A DNA stretch of 64,000 bases from Chryseobacterium culicis (GCF_900108365.1 NZ_FNWQ01000003.1:186001-250000); one strand, 5' to 3'; shown: positions 50,905 to 59,442, numbered from the stretch's first letter. The notes: a model not told the origin generated them from the letters alone. Made by a program: numbers and translations.

Positions 50905-51170
50905 TGAAGTCCTTAAAATTCCAGTTATAAATCCGTAAGCCTATAGAAATAAACATATTATGCCATAGAATTAATCACACATAAAAGTAGAATTATTACT
51001 ACATAACTCTACTTTTCATATAATAAAAAAGCAAATAAGGCACTCAAACCATTATTCCGTGGGGATTTACAGGACATTTTTAATCATTAAAAGGTGATTT
51101 CACCCCCCCTGAAAATGGAGTTAATTCTCCTGAACAGGAATATTACGCGATAAAAACATGATAATAATCA
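50905..51170. other. Intergenic region between mfd and the secreted-protein operon
   Basis: About 270 AT-rich bases with no gene and no clear signal other than a run of eight C near 51103-51110. The mfd terminator follows at its right end. Confidence 0.4.
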
Positions 51171-51171
51171 C

Positions 51172-51210
51172 AAAAAAACGTATAAAAAATTTAACCTTTT
51201 TATACGTTTT
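51172..51210 (-). terminator. Intrinsic terminator of mfd
   Basis: A perfect 14-bp stem, AAAACGTATAAAAA (51175-51188) with TTTTTATACGTTTT (51197-51210) and an 8-base loop, followed by T on the minus strand, 44 bases after the mfd stop. Confidence 0.88.
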
Positions 51211-51253
51211 AGCAATTTTTATAAATTCATTTTAAAAAAAATCAAAATAAAAT

Positions 51254-54200
51254 TTAATTGTGTTCAATGATCGCTTTTAATAATAAATTGACCTCATCTA
51301 CATTCTTAACCTTCTCTTTTCTCATCATCAGCTGATTACCTTCTTTTCCTGATTTTTCCTTGAGCTGAGCTTCAGCAGGATTTCGGGTCAAATAGTTAAT
51401 AATGTGTCTGAACCTGTCGGTCTGATAGAACTTATCCTGAGGATTTCCGGGAAAATATCCCAGAAACACACCGTTTTTCATAACAATTTTCTCAAAACCA
51501 ATATCTGCCGCCAGCCATTTCAGTGAGACACTCTTCAGCAGGTTCACTGCTTCTTTTGGCAGCGGCCCGAAACGGTCAATTAATTCAAGTTCAAACTGAT
51601 GAAGATCTGCTTCATTATTGATTTCTGCAATTTTCTGATATAACAACAGCCTTTCCTCGGTATTGGAAATATAGAAATCAGGAAGCATTAATTCAAGATC
51701 AGTATCAATATTGACATCTTTTACTGATTTGAAAAGCTTCTGTCTGTCTTCTTCATTGTCAAAAAGATTTTCAAAATCGGCATCATCCTTTAATTCTTCA
51801 AGAGCTTCCTGCATGAGTTTCTGGTAGGTCTCAAATCCCATTTCATTAATAAACCCGCTCTGTTCCGCTCCCAGAAGATCACCTGCTCCACGGATTTCAA
51901 GGTCTTTCATGGCAATCTGGAAACCGCTTCCCAAGTCAGAAAACTGTTCAATAGCTTCCAAACGCTTTCTTGCATCCGAAGTCATCATATCATAAGGCGG
52001 CGTAATCAGATAACAGAAAGCTTTTCTATTGCTTCGTCCTACCCTTCCTCTCATCTGGTGGAGATCTGCCATTCCAAATCTTTGGGCATCATTGATGAAA
52101 ATTGTATTGGCATTCGGAACATCTACCCCACTTTCTACAATGGTAGTAGATACAAGAACATCATATTTTCCTTCCATAAAATCCAGAACATTCTTTTCCA
52201 GTTGTTTTCCTTCCATCTGGCCATGTCCTGTGATCACTCTCGCATCCGGAACCAGTCTCTGGATAAGCCCGGCAATATCTTTTAAATTTTCAATTCTGTT
52301 ATTAATAAAATATACCTGCCCGTCTCTCTGAAGCTCGTAGGAAACGGCATCACGAAGCGTTTCTTCATTGAACCCGATAAGCTGTGTCTCTACAGGCTGC
52401 CTGTTTGGAGGTGGAGTTTTAATTACGGATAAATCTCTTGCGGCCATCAAAGAAAACTGCAGAGTTCTTGGAATAGGCGTAGCTGTAAGGGTAAGCGTAT
52501 CGACATTATTTTTAAGCGTCTTCAATTTATCCTTTACAGAAACACCAAACTTATGCTCTTCATCAATAATCAGTAAGCCCAGGTCTTTAAACTTCACCGA
52601 ACTGCTTACCAGCTGATGGGTTCCGATAATGATATCGACTTTTCCGTTTTTTAAAGCATCTAAAGTTTCTGATTTTTGTTTAGCTGTTCTGAATCTGTTG
52701 ACATATGCCACATTCACAGGAAAATCCTTCAGCCTTTCTTTAAAGCTTCTGTAGTGCTGAAACGCGAGAATGGTAGTAGGAACCAAAACCGCAACCTGCT
52801 TGCCGTCAGTAGCGGCTTTAAATGCAGCACGGATAGCCACCTCTGTTTTTCCGAAACCTACATCCCCACAAACAAGCCTGTCCATAACCGTATCAGCCTC
52901 CATATCCTTTTTCACATCTATGGTGGCTTTTTCCTGATCCGGAGTATCTTCATAGATAAAACTGGCTTCGAGCTCATTCTGCAGATAAGAATCCGGCGTA
53001 TAGGCAAAACCTTTCGCTGTTTTTCTCTGTGCATACAATTGAATAAGGTCAAAAGCAATCTGTTTTACCTTCGCCTTTGTTTTCTGCTTTAAGGATTTCC
53101 AGGTTGGAGAACCGAGTTTGCTCAATACAATCTCTTTTCCATCGGGGCCGTTATATTTTGATATCTTGTGTAATGAATGAATACTTACGTATAATAAGTC
53201 GCCGTTTTTATAAGTCAGTTTAAAGCATTCCTGAATTTTACCGTCATTATTTACTTTTACCAGTCCCATAAATTTCCCGATTCCATGGTCGATATGAGCA
53301 ATATAATCCCCTATTTTTAAAGACATCAGGTCTTTTAGGGTAAGCTGCTCAGATTTAGCAAAAGTATTTTTAGCTTTATATCTCTGGTAGCGGTCAAAAA
53401 TCTGGTGATCCGTATACACAAGTAGTTGGTGGCCATTATCTACAAAACCTTCATGCAGTTCAGATTTGAAACTTTTGAAAGGAAGCTCATGTTCAAGTTC
53501 TTCAAAAATAGATTCTAATCTTTCTTTCTGCTTTTCGGTTGAAAATGAGATCCAGGTATCAAATCCGTTCTTCTGTTTTTCTTCAATATCTTCAATCAGC
53601 AGTTCAAAGTTTTTATGAAAAGAAGGCTGCGGAACCTGCTCCATTCTAACTTCCCTGATTTCCTTTAACCCTTCAATGGCTGCCCCTCCGAAATCTATCG
53701 TCTTAAATTTTTTATAATCAAATAAAAACTCCTGATCTGAAATAAAAAGCTCCTGAGGAGTTCTGTGTGCAATGTCTTTACTTAAGGTATCATATTTCTC
53801 AAGAGACTTTTCATAGAATGTCCTGATCTTCTGCATTCCTATCATACCATTTTTAGACACCACTAAGCTTTCATCCGGTAATAGCTGCAGTAATGACACC
53901 CTGCTTCCAGTAACAGAGAAGTTCATATTAGATACCAGCTGAAAATCTTTTACTTTATCTACAGAAAGCTGGGTTTCGATATCAAAGGTTTTAATACTTT
54001 CCACTTCATTACCGAAGAACGTAATTCTGTAAGGTTTTTCGTAGGAATAGGAAAAAACATCCACAATTCCTCCTCTTACAGAAAACTCTCCCGGTTCTGA
54101 AACAAAATCAGCCTGCTGAAAATGGTAATGATTGAGCAATTCGTCTACAAAATCAAAATCAAGCTGGTCACCAACTTTAATATGATGAGAAATTGCTTTA

Positions 54201-54622
54201 AAGTCTTCTTTTTTCAACACCTTTTCAGACAGGGCTCCTGCGTAAGCCACAATCACTTTCGGAGATCTTCCGGAGTTTATTTTATGGAGAACTTCAGTTC
54301 TCAAAACCAGATTGGCATTTTGTGTTTTTTCTACCTGATAGGGTTCCAGATGGGTGGCCGGAAAATAAAGCACTTTATCTTTACCCAGGAGATCTTCCAT
54401 CTCTGTGTTGGCATACAAAGCATCCTCTTTATCATCTATCAGATAAAGAATATTTTTCTTCTGAACTAAAAAAAGCTCTGCCACAAAAATGGAAACTGAA
54501 GATCCCGCACTCCCTCTTACAGAAATATGCCGGTTACTTTCTAGCTGAGTAAAAATTTCTTTCCCAAACTCTTTCTGCAAAAGATCTGGAAGAAACTTTT
54601 CATTGATGGATTTTAACTGCAT
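51254..54622 (-). CDS. mfd: Transcription-repair coupling factor Mfd
   Basis: 1122 residues from ATG 54622; the frame reaches a TTG at 54646, but MQLKSINEKFLPDLL is the natural start. Mfd removes RNA polymerase stalled at DNA damage and recruits UvrA. Order: UvrB-like N-terminal domain (with GEFSVRGGIVDVFSY), the RNA-polymerase-interacting domain (DYIAHIDHGIGKFMGL), then the RecG-like translocase with Walker A GDVGFGKTEVA (about 585-595), DEEHKFGV, LTLTATPIPRTLQFSL and GRVGRSNRKAFCY, and a C-terminal TRCF domain. All motifs are intact. It is monocistronic, with a -7 element upstream and a terminator downstream. Confidence 0.98.
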   Translation of the reverse strand: MQLKSINEKFLPDLLQKEFGKEIFTQLESNRHISVRGSAGSSVSIFVAELFLVQKKNILYLIDDKEDALYANTEMEDLLGKDKVLYFPATHLEPYQVEKTQNANLVLRTEVLHKINSGRSPKVIVAYAGALSEKVLKKEDFKAISHHIKVGDQLDFDFVDELLNHYHFQQADFVSEPGEFSVRGGIVDVFSYSYEKPYRITFFGNEVESIKTFDIETQLSVDKVKDFQLVSNMNFSVTGSRVSLLQLLPDESLVVSKNGMIGMQKIRTFYEKSLEKYDTLSKDIAHRTPQELFISDQEFLFDYKKFKTIDFGGAAIEGLKEIREVRMEQVPQPSFHKNFELLIEDIEEKQKNGFDTWISFSTEKQKERLESIFEELEHELPFKSFKSELHEGFVDNGHQLLVYTDHQIFDRYQRYKAKNTFAKSEQLTLKDLMSLKIGDYIAHIDHGIGKFMGLVKVNNDGKIQECFKLTYKNGDLLYVSIHSLHKISKYNGPDGKEIVLSKLGSPTWKSLKQKTKAKVKQIAFDLIQLYAQRKTAKGFAYTPDSYLQNELEASFIYEDTPDQEKATIDVKKDMEADTVMDRLVCGDVGFGKTEVAIRAAFKAATDGKQVAVLVPTTILAFQHYRSFKERLKDFPVNVAYVNRFRTAKQKSETLDALKNGKVDIIIGTHQLVSSSVKFKDLGLLIIDEEHKFGVSVKDKLKTLKNNVDTLTLTATPIPRTLQFSLMAARDLSVIKTPPPNRQPVETQLIGFNEETLRDAVSYELQRDGQVYFINNRIENLKDIAGLIQRLVPDARVITGHGQMEGKQLEKNVLDFMEGKYDVLVSTTIVESGVDVPNANTIFINDAQRFGMADLHQMRGRVGRSNRKAFCYLITPPYDMMTSDARKRLEAIEQFSDLGSGFQIAMKDLEIRGAGDLLGAEQSGFINEMGFETYQKLMQEALEELKDDADFENLFDNEEDRQKLFKSVKDVNIDTDLELMLPDFYISNTEERLLLYQKIAEINNEADLHQFELELIDRFGPLPKEAVNLLKSVSLKWLAADIGFEKIVMKNGVFLGYFPGNPQDKFYQTDRFRHIINYLTRNPAEAQLKEKSGKEGNQLMMRKEKVKNVDEVNLLLKAIIEHN

Positions 54623-54686
54623 AAATAGTGTTAGTGTAAACGACAAAAGCGATTTCGGGAGTTTTCCGAAACCGTTTATTGCCCTA

Positions 54687-54694
54687 CAAAGATA
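54687..54694 (-). promoter_or_regulatory. -7 promoter element (TATCTTTG) of mfd
   Basis: Exact TAnnTTTG match on the minus strand, 64 bases before ATG 54622. Confidence 0.5.
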
Positions 54695-54831
54695 CGTATA
54701 TTTTTTTCTTCCCCCGGAAAACGGAAAAACTTCTAAATTGATATGAATGAATTAACAGCATAAATCTTAATTTTTTACAATTTTATTTAATAACCTGTTA
54801 AAAAAATTCACGTAAGACCCCCGTGGCATAG

Positions 54832-54859
54832 TGTTTGGGACGTATAGTCTAACCAAACA
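54832..54859. promoter_or_regulatory. Inverted repeat upstream of a surface lipoprotein gene
   Basis: TGTTTGG (54832-54838) and CCAAACA (54853-54859) form a perfect 7-bp inverted repeat with 14 bases between, ending 14 bases before ATG 54874. It could be an operator or an mRNA hairpin; no TAnnTTTG element was found nearby. Confidence 0.4.
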
Positions 54860-54873
54860 TTAAGAATAATATT

Positions 54874-55269
54874 ATGAAAAAAGCAATTAAAATTTTAGGA
54901 GTGATGATGCTGTTGGTATTTACAGCGGTATCTTTTTCGTCGTGCAGCAAGGATGATGATCCGGTAAACAACGAGTTCTTTGCAGGAACGTATAAAGGAA
55001 GCGTTTCTTATAAGGACGGCGGCTCTACCAACATCAGCACAGACAACGGAAGTGTATTTGTAACGAAGATCGCCAGCGGTACCAAGTACAATTTTGCTTT
55101 CTCGAACAGTATTCCGGATCTTAACGGAATTGAATTTAATCAGGAAGGAGATCATACCCTTGTGATGATTGGTTCTACAGCAACTTCTTATATCAGAATT
55201 GACAATAATGTTCTGAAAATCCTGTACGTTAAGGATGGCAAAACGTGGACAGCCAACTGTACGCGCTAG
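54874..55269 (+). CDS. Small surface lipoprotein of unknown function
   Basis: 131 residues. The signal peptide ends in the lipobox FSSC (Cys24), followed by SKDDDP, a strong match to the acidic export signal that places Bacteroidota lipoproteins on the cell surface. The mature part of about 105 residues is beta-rich (FFAGTYKGSVSYKDGG, TKYNFAFSNS, SYIRIDNNVLKILYVKDGK) and ends with NCTR; it may be a small lipocalin-like or immunoglobulin-like barrel, though no family is recognised. It is monocistronic, with an inverted repeat upstream and a terminator downstream. Confidence 0.75.
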   Translation: MKKAIKILGVMMLLVFTAVSFSSCSKDDDPVNNEFFAGTYKGSVSYKDGGSTNISTDNGSVFVTKIASGTKYNFAFSNSIPDLNGIEFNQEGDHTLVMIGSTATSYIRIDNNVLKILYVKDGKTWTANCTR

Positions 55270-55292
55270 CCATGTCTATTTATATATTATGC

Positions 55293-55326
55293 AAGCCTGT
55301 TTCTATTTTCAGAAACAGGCTTTTCC
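55293..55326 (+). terminator. Intrinsic terminator after the small lipoprotein gene
   Basis: A 12-bp perfect stem, AAGCCTGTTTCT with AGAAACAGGCTT, a six-base loop and a T tail. Confidence 0.9.
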
Positions 55327-55451
55327 ATTGTAAATGAAGGGTTTTAATTTTTTTTTAAGCTGTAATAAACTTTAGTTAAGTTTGAAAATCCCGTTTTTCC
55401 AGCCTGCTTTTTGCATATCTTTATTCAATAAAAAAACAAACAATAATTCTT

Positions 55452-55745
55452 ATGAAAAAATTCTTATCAGCAATGTCACTGATCCTTGGATTAGGACTTG
55501 CAACTGCTCAGCAGACTGCTCCCGCTACAGGCGCTCAGCCTCATCAACCTGCAAAAACTACGGTGAAGGCGGCTAAGCCTGCAGAAGTAAAAGCTGCAAA
55601 ACCGGCAATGGATGCAAAAGCAGCAAAGCCTGCACAACCCGCTGCCAAAATGAAAAAAGATGGTACTCCTGATAAGAGATATAAAGAGAACAAACATCTG
55701 AAAAAAGACGGTACTCCGGATAAGAGATACAAAGCAAACAAATAG
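55452..55745 (+). CDS. Small secreted Ala/Lys/Pro-rich protein with tandem repeat
   Basis: 97 residues. Signal peptide (FLSAMSLILGLGLATAQ), then a low-complexity part of AKPA-type units (about 35-65), then two copies of KKDGTPDKRYK-xNK (about 68-97, separated by HL). The mature protein is strongly basic and probably disordered. Similar DGTPDxRYK units occur in small secreted proteins of other Flavobacteriia, as far as I recall; no function is established. It has its own terminator and no neighbours in an operon. The repeat could bind a polyanion such as DNA, lipopolysaccharide or peptidoglycan, but that is a guess from charge alone. Confidence 0.7.
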   Translation: MKKFLSAMSLILGLGLATAQQTAPATGAQPHQPAKTTVKAAKPAEVKAAKPAMDAKAAKPAQPAAKMKKDGTPDKRYKENKHLKKDGTPDKRYKANK

Positions 55746-55794
55746 TACAACATTAACATATAGTTGTTATTTTCATAATCAAATTTCGAAAAAG

Positions 55795-55823
55795 CCGGTG
55801 GAACGTGTTCTATCGGTTTTTTT
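55795..55823 (+). terminator. Intrinsic terminator after the repeat-protein gene
   Basis: CCGGTGGAAC (55795-55804) pairs with GTTCTATCGG (55807-55816) using G-T wobbles, followed by seven T. Confidence 0.75.
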
Positions 55824-55867
55824 ATGTGATGCTTCTAAAAAATGACTCCAGATTCTCGACTTATTTA

Positions 55868-55875
55868 TAAATTTG
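55868..55875 (+). promoter_or_regulatory. -7 promoter element (TAAATTTG) before the GH3 gene
   Basis: Exact TAnnTTTG match ending five bases before ATG 55880; transcription would begin at or near the start codon, so the mRNA may be leaderless. Confidence 0.4.
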
Positions 55876-55879
55876 ACCC

Positions 55880-57379
55880 ATGTTAAACTTCTTCAAGAAA
55901 AATGCAGCGCTTATCTGGGCAAAAAAACATGTTCAAAAAGCGGAAGATTTCAAAAAAAACGCTGAGAAAAATCAGGAAGACTTATTAATTTCTCTGGTGA
56001 ATACGGCTCAAAAAACACTTTTTGGCCGTGAACATGATTTTGAAAACATTCATTCTGTCAAAGAATTTCAGGAACGGGTTCCTGTAGCTGATTACGAAGA
56101 TCTGAAACCGTATATTGAAAGAGTAAAAAGAGGTCAGGCCAATATTCTGTGGACAGACATCCCGGAATATTTTGCAAAAACTTCCGGAACTACTTCCGGA
56201 TCTAAATATATTCCTATTTCTAAGGAAGGAATGCCATTTCAGATTGCAGGAGCCCAAAGCGCCTTATTTCATTACATCAGCCAGAAGAATAATGCTGATT
56301 TTGTAAACGGAAAAATGATTTTTCTGCAGGGCAGTCCGGAAATGGAAGAAGTCTTTGGCATCAAGACAGGAAGATTATCAGGCATTGTAGCTCACCACAT
56401 TCCGAATTATCTGCAAAAGAACCGTCTGCCAAGCTGGGAAACCAATATTATGGAAGACTGGGAAGCGAAAGTAGATCAAATTATTGAGGAAACAGAGCAT
56501 CAGAACATGACCTTGATTTCGGGAATTCCGCCGTGGCTGATCATGTATTTTGAGAAACTTACTGAAAAGCATCATAAAAAGATCAAGCAGCTTTTTCCTA
56601 ATCTACAGCTTATCGTTACAGGAGGGGTTAATTACGAACCTTACCGTGATAAAATGGAAGATTTACTGGGCGGAAAAGTGGATATTATTCAGACATTTCC
56701 AGCTTCGGAAGGCTTTTTTGCATTTCAGGATGACTACACAAAGGAGGGATTACTGCTTTTAACCAACCATGGAATTTTCTATGAATTTATTCCTTTGGAA
56801 GAGTATGGTAAACCCAACGCACGGAGACTGACTTTAAAAGATATAGAACTTAATAGAGACTACGCACTTATTCTCACTACCAATTCCGGCTTATGGGCTT
56901 ATTCCATAGGAGATGTAGTAAGATTCATCAGCAAATCTCCATACAGAGTGCTGGTGAGTGGCAGAACAAAACATTTTACTTCAGCTTTCGGAGAACACGT
57001 GATTGCTTTTGAAGTGGAAGAAGCGATGAAAGCCACTCTTGAAAAATATCCGGCACAGATCACAGAATTCCATCTTGCCCCGCAGGTAAATCCGGCAGAA
57101 GGCCTTCCCTATCACGAATGGCTGATTGAATTCGAAAAAGAGCCTGAAAACCTTGAATTGTTCAGAAATGCCCTGGATCAGCAGCTCAGAGCGAGAAATA
57201 CTTACTATAATGATTTGATTTCAGGAAATATTTTACAGGAACTGCAAATCACCAGGCTTAAAAAAAATGCCTTTCAGGAATATGCTAAATCACAGGGAAA
57301 ACTGGGAGGCCAAAACAAAACACCAAGATTAGCCAATGACAGAAACATTGCAGATCTCTTAGAAATTTACAAACTTTAA
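55880..57379 (+). CDS. GH3 auxin-responsive promoter family protein
   Basis: 499 residues. GH3 enzymes are ATP-dependent acyl-adenylate-forming ligases; plant members join amino acids to hormones. The adenylation motifs are FAKTSGTTSGSKYIPIS (about 95-111), LIVTGGVNYEPYR and FPASEGFFAFQDD (near 270-285), then SIGDVVRFISKSPYRVLVSGRTKHFTSAFGEHV across the hinge. No CoA-carrying domain. Bacteroidota members are common but their substrates are unknown. It is flanked by terminators on both sides and is probably monocistronic. A cytoplasmic place is likely, since no signal peptide is seen. Confidence 0.92.
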   Translation: MLNFFKKNAALIWAKKHVQKAEDFKKNAEKNQEDLLISLVNTAQKTLFGREHDFENIHSVKEFQERVPVADYEDLKPYIERVKRGQANILWTDIPEYFAKTSGTTSGSKYIPISKEGMPFQIAGAQSALFHYISQKNNADFVNGKMIFLQGSPEMEEVFGIKTGRLSGIVAHHIPNYLQKNRLPSWETNIMEDWEAKVDQIIEETEHQNMTLISGIPPWLIMYFEKLTEKHHKKIKQLFPNLQLIVTGGVNYEPYRDKMEDLLGGKVDIIQTFPASEGFFAFQDDYTKEGLLLLTNHGIFYEFIPLEEYGKPNARRLTLKDIELNRDYALILTTNSGLWAYSIGDVVRFISKSPYRVLVSGRTKHFTSAFGEHVIAFEVEEAMKATLEKYPAQITEFHLAPQVNPAEGLPYHEWLIEFEKEPENLELFRNALDQQLRARNTYYNDLISGNILQELQITRLKKNAFQEYAKSQGKLGGQNKTPRLANDRNIADLLEIYKL

Positions 57380-57422
57380 TCATATTTTTTCAATTCCAAA
57401 AACGTATATTCGAAAAAAATTA

Positions 57423-57430
57423 TAAATTTG
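57423..57430 (+). promoter_or_regulatory. -7 promoter element (TAAATTTG) of a small lipoprotein gene
   Basis: Exact TAnnTTTG match, 18 bases before ATG 57449. Confidence 0.5.
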
Positions 57431-57448
57431 AAAAACTAAAAGAAAATA

Positions 57449-57811
57449 ATGAAAGCATCTGTACTGTTGAAATCGTCTTTACTAACCTCTTTATTTGTTA
57501 TTACATCTTGTGCTACTACAAAATACAGCGAAGATATTTCAAAAAACAACTACTCCAATCTTGAAGCCGGAAAAATATACAAAGTAACGATGAGAGATGG
57601 CTCTCCAAAGAAAACGATTCTGTTCAGAAACGTGGTGGGCGACAATCTTGTAGGTACCGCAGGTAAGAAAGACAGTACTGAAGTAATTATTCCTAAATCC
57701 AATGTAGCTGCCGTAAAAGACAGAAGAAAAGCAAGAATTGCAGCAGGCGCTACGATTATTGGAGCGGCGGGGGTTGCAGCCATCGTACTGAGCTCTTCAA
57801 GAGCTGACTAA
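57449..57811 (+). CDS. Small lipoprotein of unknown function
   Basis: 120 residues. The signal peptide ends in the lipobox VITSC (Cys21). The next residues (ATTKYSED) lack the acidic surface-export pattern, so it may face the periplasm. Residues about 40-95 form a small beta-rich unit (IYKVTMRDGSPKKTILFRNVVGDNLVG, then TEVIIPKSNV), and the C-terminal end has a Gly/Ala-rich hydrophobic segment (ARIAAGATIIGAAGVAAIVLSS) that could enter or span the membrane. No family is recognised. It has its own promoter and terminator. Confidence 0.75.
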   Translation: MKASVLLKSSLLTSLFVITSCATTKYSEDISKNNYSNLEAGKIYKVTMRDGSPKKTILFRNVVGDNLVGTAGKKDSTEVIIPKSNVAAVKDRRKARIAAGATIIGAAGVAAIVLSSSRAD

Positions 57812-57869
57812 AATAGATTTTATCTTTTGGGATATATTTAATATATCTTTCAAAAATTGTCATATGGAT

Positions 57870-57900
57870 AGTCCTAAATAAATTTTTAGGGCTATTTTTG
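57870..57900 (+). terminator. Intrinsic terminator after the small lipoprotein gene
   Basis: AGTCCTAAA (57870-57878) pairs with TTTAGGGCT (57885-57893), one G-T wobble, followed by ATTTTTG. The TATTTTTG here resembles a -7 element but is best explained as the terminator tail. Confidence 0.75.
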
Positions 57901-57903
57901 TTC

Positions 57904-59139
57904 ATGATTTCCTTTACCCCGTTACAGACATTACAAAATGTTGAGTTCAGAAATCTTCTCACCGGAAGATTTTTTATTGTTTTAGCTTTCAGAATGCTTG
58001 CCACTTTATTAGGATGGTGGGTGTATCAATTAACAAAAGATCCTTTTTCCATAGGTCTTATCGGACTTTCTGAAGTAATACCTGCAGTGAGCTGTGCTTT
58101 GTATGCAGGACACGTTATTGATATGAATGAGAAAAAGCGGCTGCTGCTTATCTGCAACTATGCTTATATTTTCCTCATCGGACTTTTGCTGGTTCCTGCA
58201 TTCCTTAATGTGGAAATGCACTTCACAGGACATCAGATTACTTATTATATTTATGGCGTTATCTTTTTTACGGGAATAGCAAGAGCTTTTATCGGTCCTA
58301 TTGTCCCTTCGATGATTCCTAAAATTGTAAAGAAGGAAAATCTTCCGAATGCTGTTACACTTAACCAGGCAACTTTCCTGATTTCTTCTGTCTGCGGACA
58401 TGCCGTAGGCGGCGTTCTTATAGGGTTTATCGGTGTAAAATGGACTTTGGTTGCTATTTTATCCTTAATATTTGTTGCTTCCTTATTTTTCTGGCAGCTT
58501 AAAAAACAGCATTCAGAATACAAAAAAGAAACAGTAAACGTTGTGGAAAGCATGCGCGAAGGAATCTCTTATATTTTTAAAACCAAAGAAATCCTGGGAG
58601 CATTATGCCTGGATATGTTTGCAGTGCTTTTCGGAGGTGCGGTAGCCATGATTCCGGTATTTGCCACCGATATTTTGAATTCCGGAGCAGAAGGATTCGG
58701 CTTGCTGAATGCGGCCTCGGATATCGGTTCAATGTGTATAATTACTATTTTATCCATTGTCCCTCTTCGAAAAAATCAGGGAAAAATACTTCTTGCCGTT
58801 GTTACGGGATTTGGACTTTGCATCGTTGGATTCGGTTTGTCCAAATTGTACTGGCTGTCTTTTATGTTCCTTGTGATGAGCGGAATGCTTGATGGAATTT
58901 CGGTAGTTATCAGAGGGACAATTGTACAATTGAAAACACCTGATCACATCAGAGGCCGTGTTTTGAGTGTGAACTCAATTTTCATTATGTCCAGCAATGA
59001 AATGGGTCAGTTTGAAAGCGGTGTTATGGCCAAATTATTAGGGGTGGTCCGCTCTGTGGTATTTGGAGGCTGTATGACTGTTTTAGTAGCTTTAATTGTA
59101 GGAAGCACCAATCCAAAACTAAGAAAAATGCAATATTAA
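57904..59139 (+). CDS. Major facilitator superfamily transporter
   Basis: 411 residues from ATG 57904 (a TTG two codons earlier lies in the terminator tail). About twelve membrane helices. The region YAGHVIDMNEKKRLLLICNY after helix 2 matches the G-x-x-x-D-[RK]-x-G-[RK]-[RK] MFS loop in relaxed form, and similar features occur in the MFS_3/EntS-like exporters. PFSIGLIGLSEVIPAV and FIGPIVPSMIPKIVKKENLPNA are characteristic of that subgroup. Substrate unknown; siderophore, drug or metabolite export are all possible. Its start codon is four bases after a terminator, so its own promoter is not obvious. Confidence 0.85.
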   Translation: MISFTPLQTLQNVEFRNLLTGRFFIVLAFRMLATLLGWWVYQLTKDPFSIGLIGLSEVIPAVSCALYAGHVIDMNEKKRLLLICNYAYIFLIGLLLVPAFLNVEMHFTGHQITYYIYGVIFFTGIARAFIGPIVPSMIPKIVKKENLPNAVTLNQATFLISSVCGHAVGGVLIGFIGVKWTLVAILSLIFVASLFFWQLKKQHSEYKKETVNVVESMREGISYIFKTKEILGALCLDMFAVLFGGAVAMIPVFATDILNSGAEGFGLLNAASDIGSMCIITILSIVPLRKNQGKILLAVVTGFGLCIVGFGLSKLYWLSFMFLVMSGMLDGISVVIRGTIVQLKTPDHIRGRVLSVNSIFIMSSNEMGQFESGVMAKLLGVVRSVVFGGCMTVLVALIVGSTNPKLRKMQY

Positions 59140-59199
59140 CTTATTATTTATCAATTCCTTTAAAATTCCTTACGGAAGAAACCGTAATTCGAAATACTT

Positions 59200-59237
59200 A
59201 AAATCAGAGTAGATCATTTTCTATTCTGATTTTTCTT
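59200..59237 (+). terminator. Intrinsic terminator of the MFS gene
   Basis: AAAATCAGAGTAG (59200-59212) pairs with CTATTCTGATTTT (59221-59233), one mismatch, followed by T-rich sequence on the plus strand. A smaller hairpin TTACGG/CCGTAA lies before it at 59169-59186. Confidence 0.75.
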
Positions 59238-59373
59238 TTATAGCTGTTTTTCTCTGGTTAATCAGAGATTTATACCACATTTTTTTAGCCAAACTGCCAA
59301 TATCTTTACGATCTCCATATAATTGAAGCGGAAAAACAAAATACAATATTAAAAACCAATATCTTACTTTCAT
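59221..59373 (-). CDS. Possible small membrane or secreted protein, 50 residues
   Basis: A minus-strand frame of 50 codons runs from ATG 59373 to a TAG at 59223-59221. The protein begins with a hydrophobic segment (VRYWFLILYFVFPLQLYG) like a signal peptide or anchor, followed by a basic, probably helical tail (DRKDIGSLAKKMWYKSLI). The composition is convincingly protein-like, but its stop lies in the terminator of the opposite gene and no promoter element was seen. It could be a small real gene or a chance frame; no family is known to me. Confidence 0.4.
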   Translation of the reverse strand: MKVRYWFLILYFVFPLQLYGDRKDIGSLAKKMWYKSLINQRKTAIKEKSE

Positions 59374-59415
59374 TAAATATATCTCAAAATCTTTAATTTA
59401 ACGTTAATAATTTTT

Positions 59416-59423
59416 TATATTTG
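59416..59423 (+). promoter_or_regulatory. -7 promoter element (TATATTTG) of the 59443 gene
   Basis: Exact TAnnTTTG match, 19 bases before ATG 59443. It overlaps the codon region just before the TTG at 59425, so the ATG is preferred as start. Confidence 0.55.
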
Positions 59424-59442
59424 CTTGATAAAATATCCCCCT

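Noticed and set aside
57893-57900. TATTTTTG as promoter of the MFS gene
   Set aside because: It is the tail of a well-formed terminator; its distance of four bases to the ATG would leave no room for a normal start.
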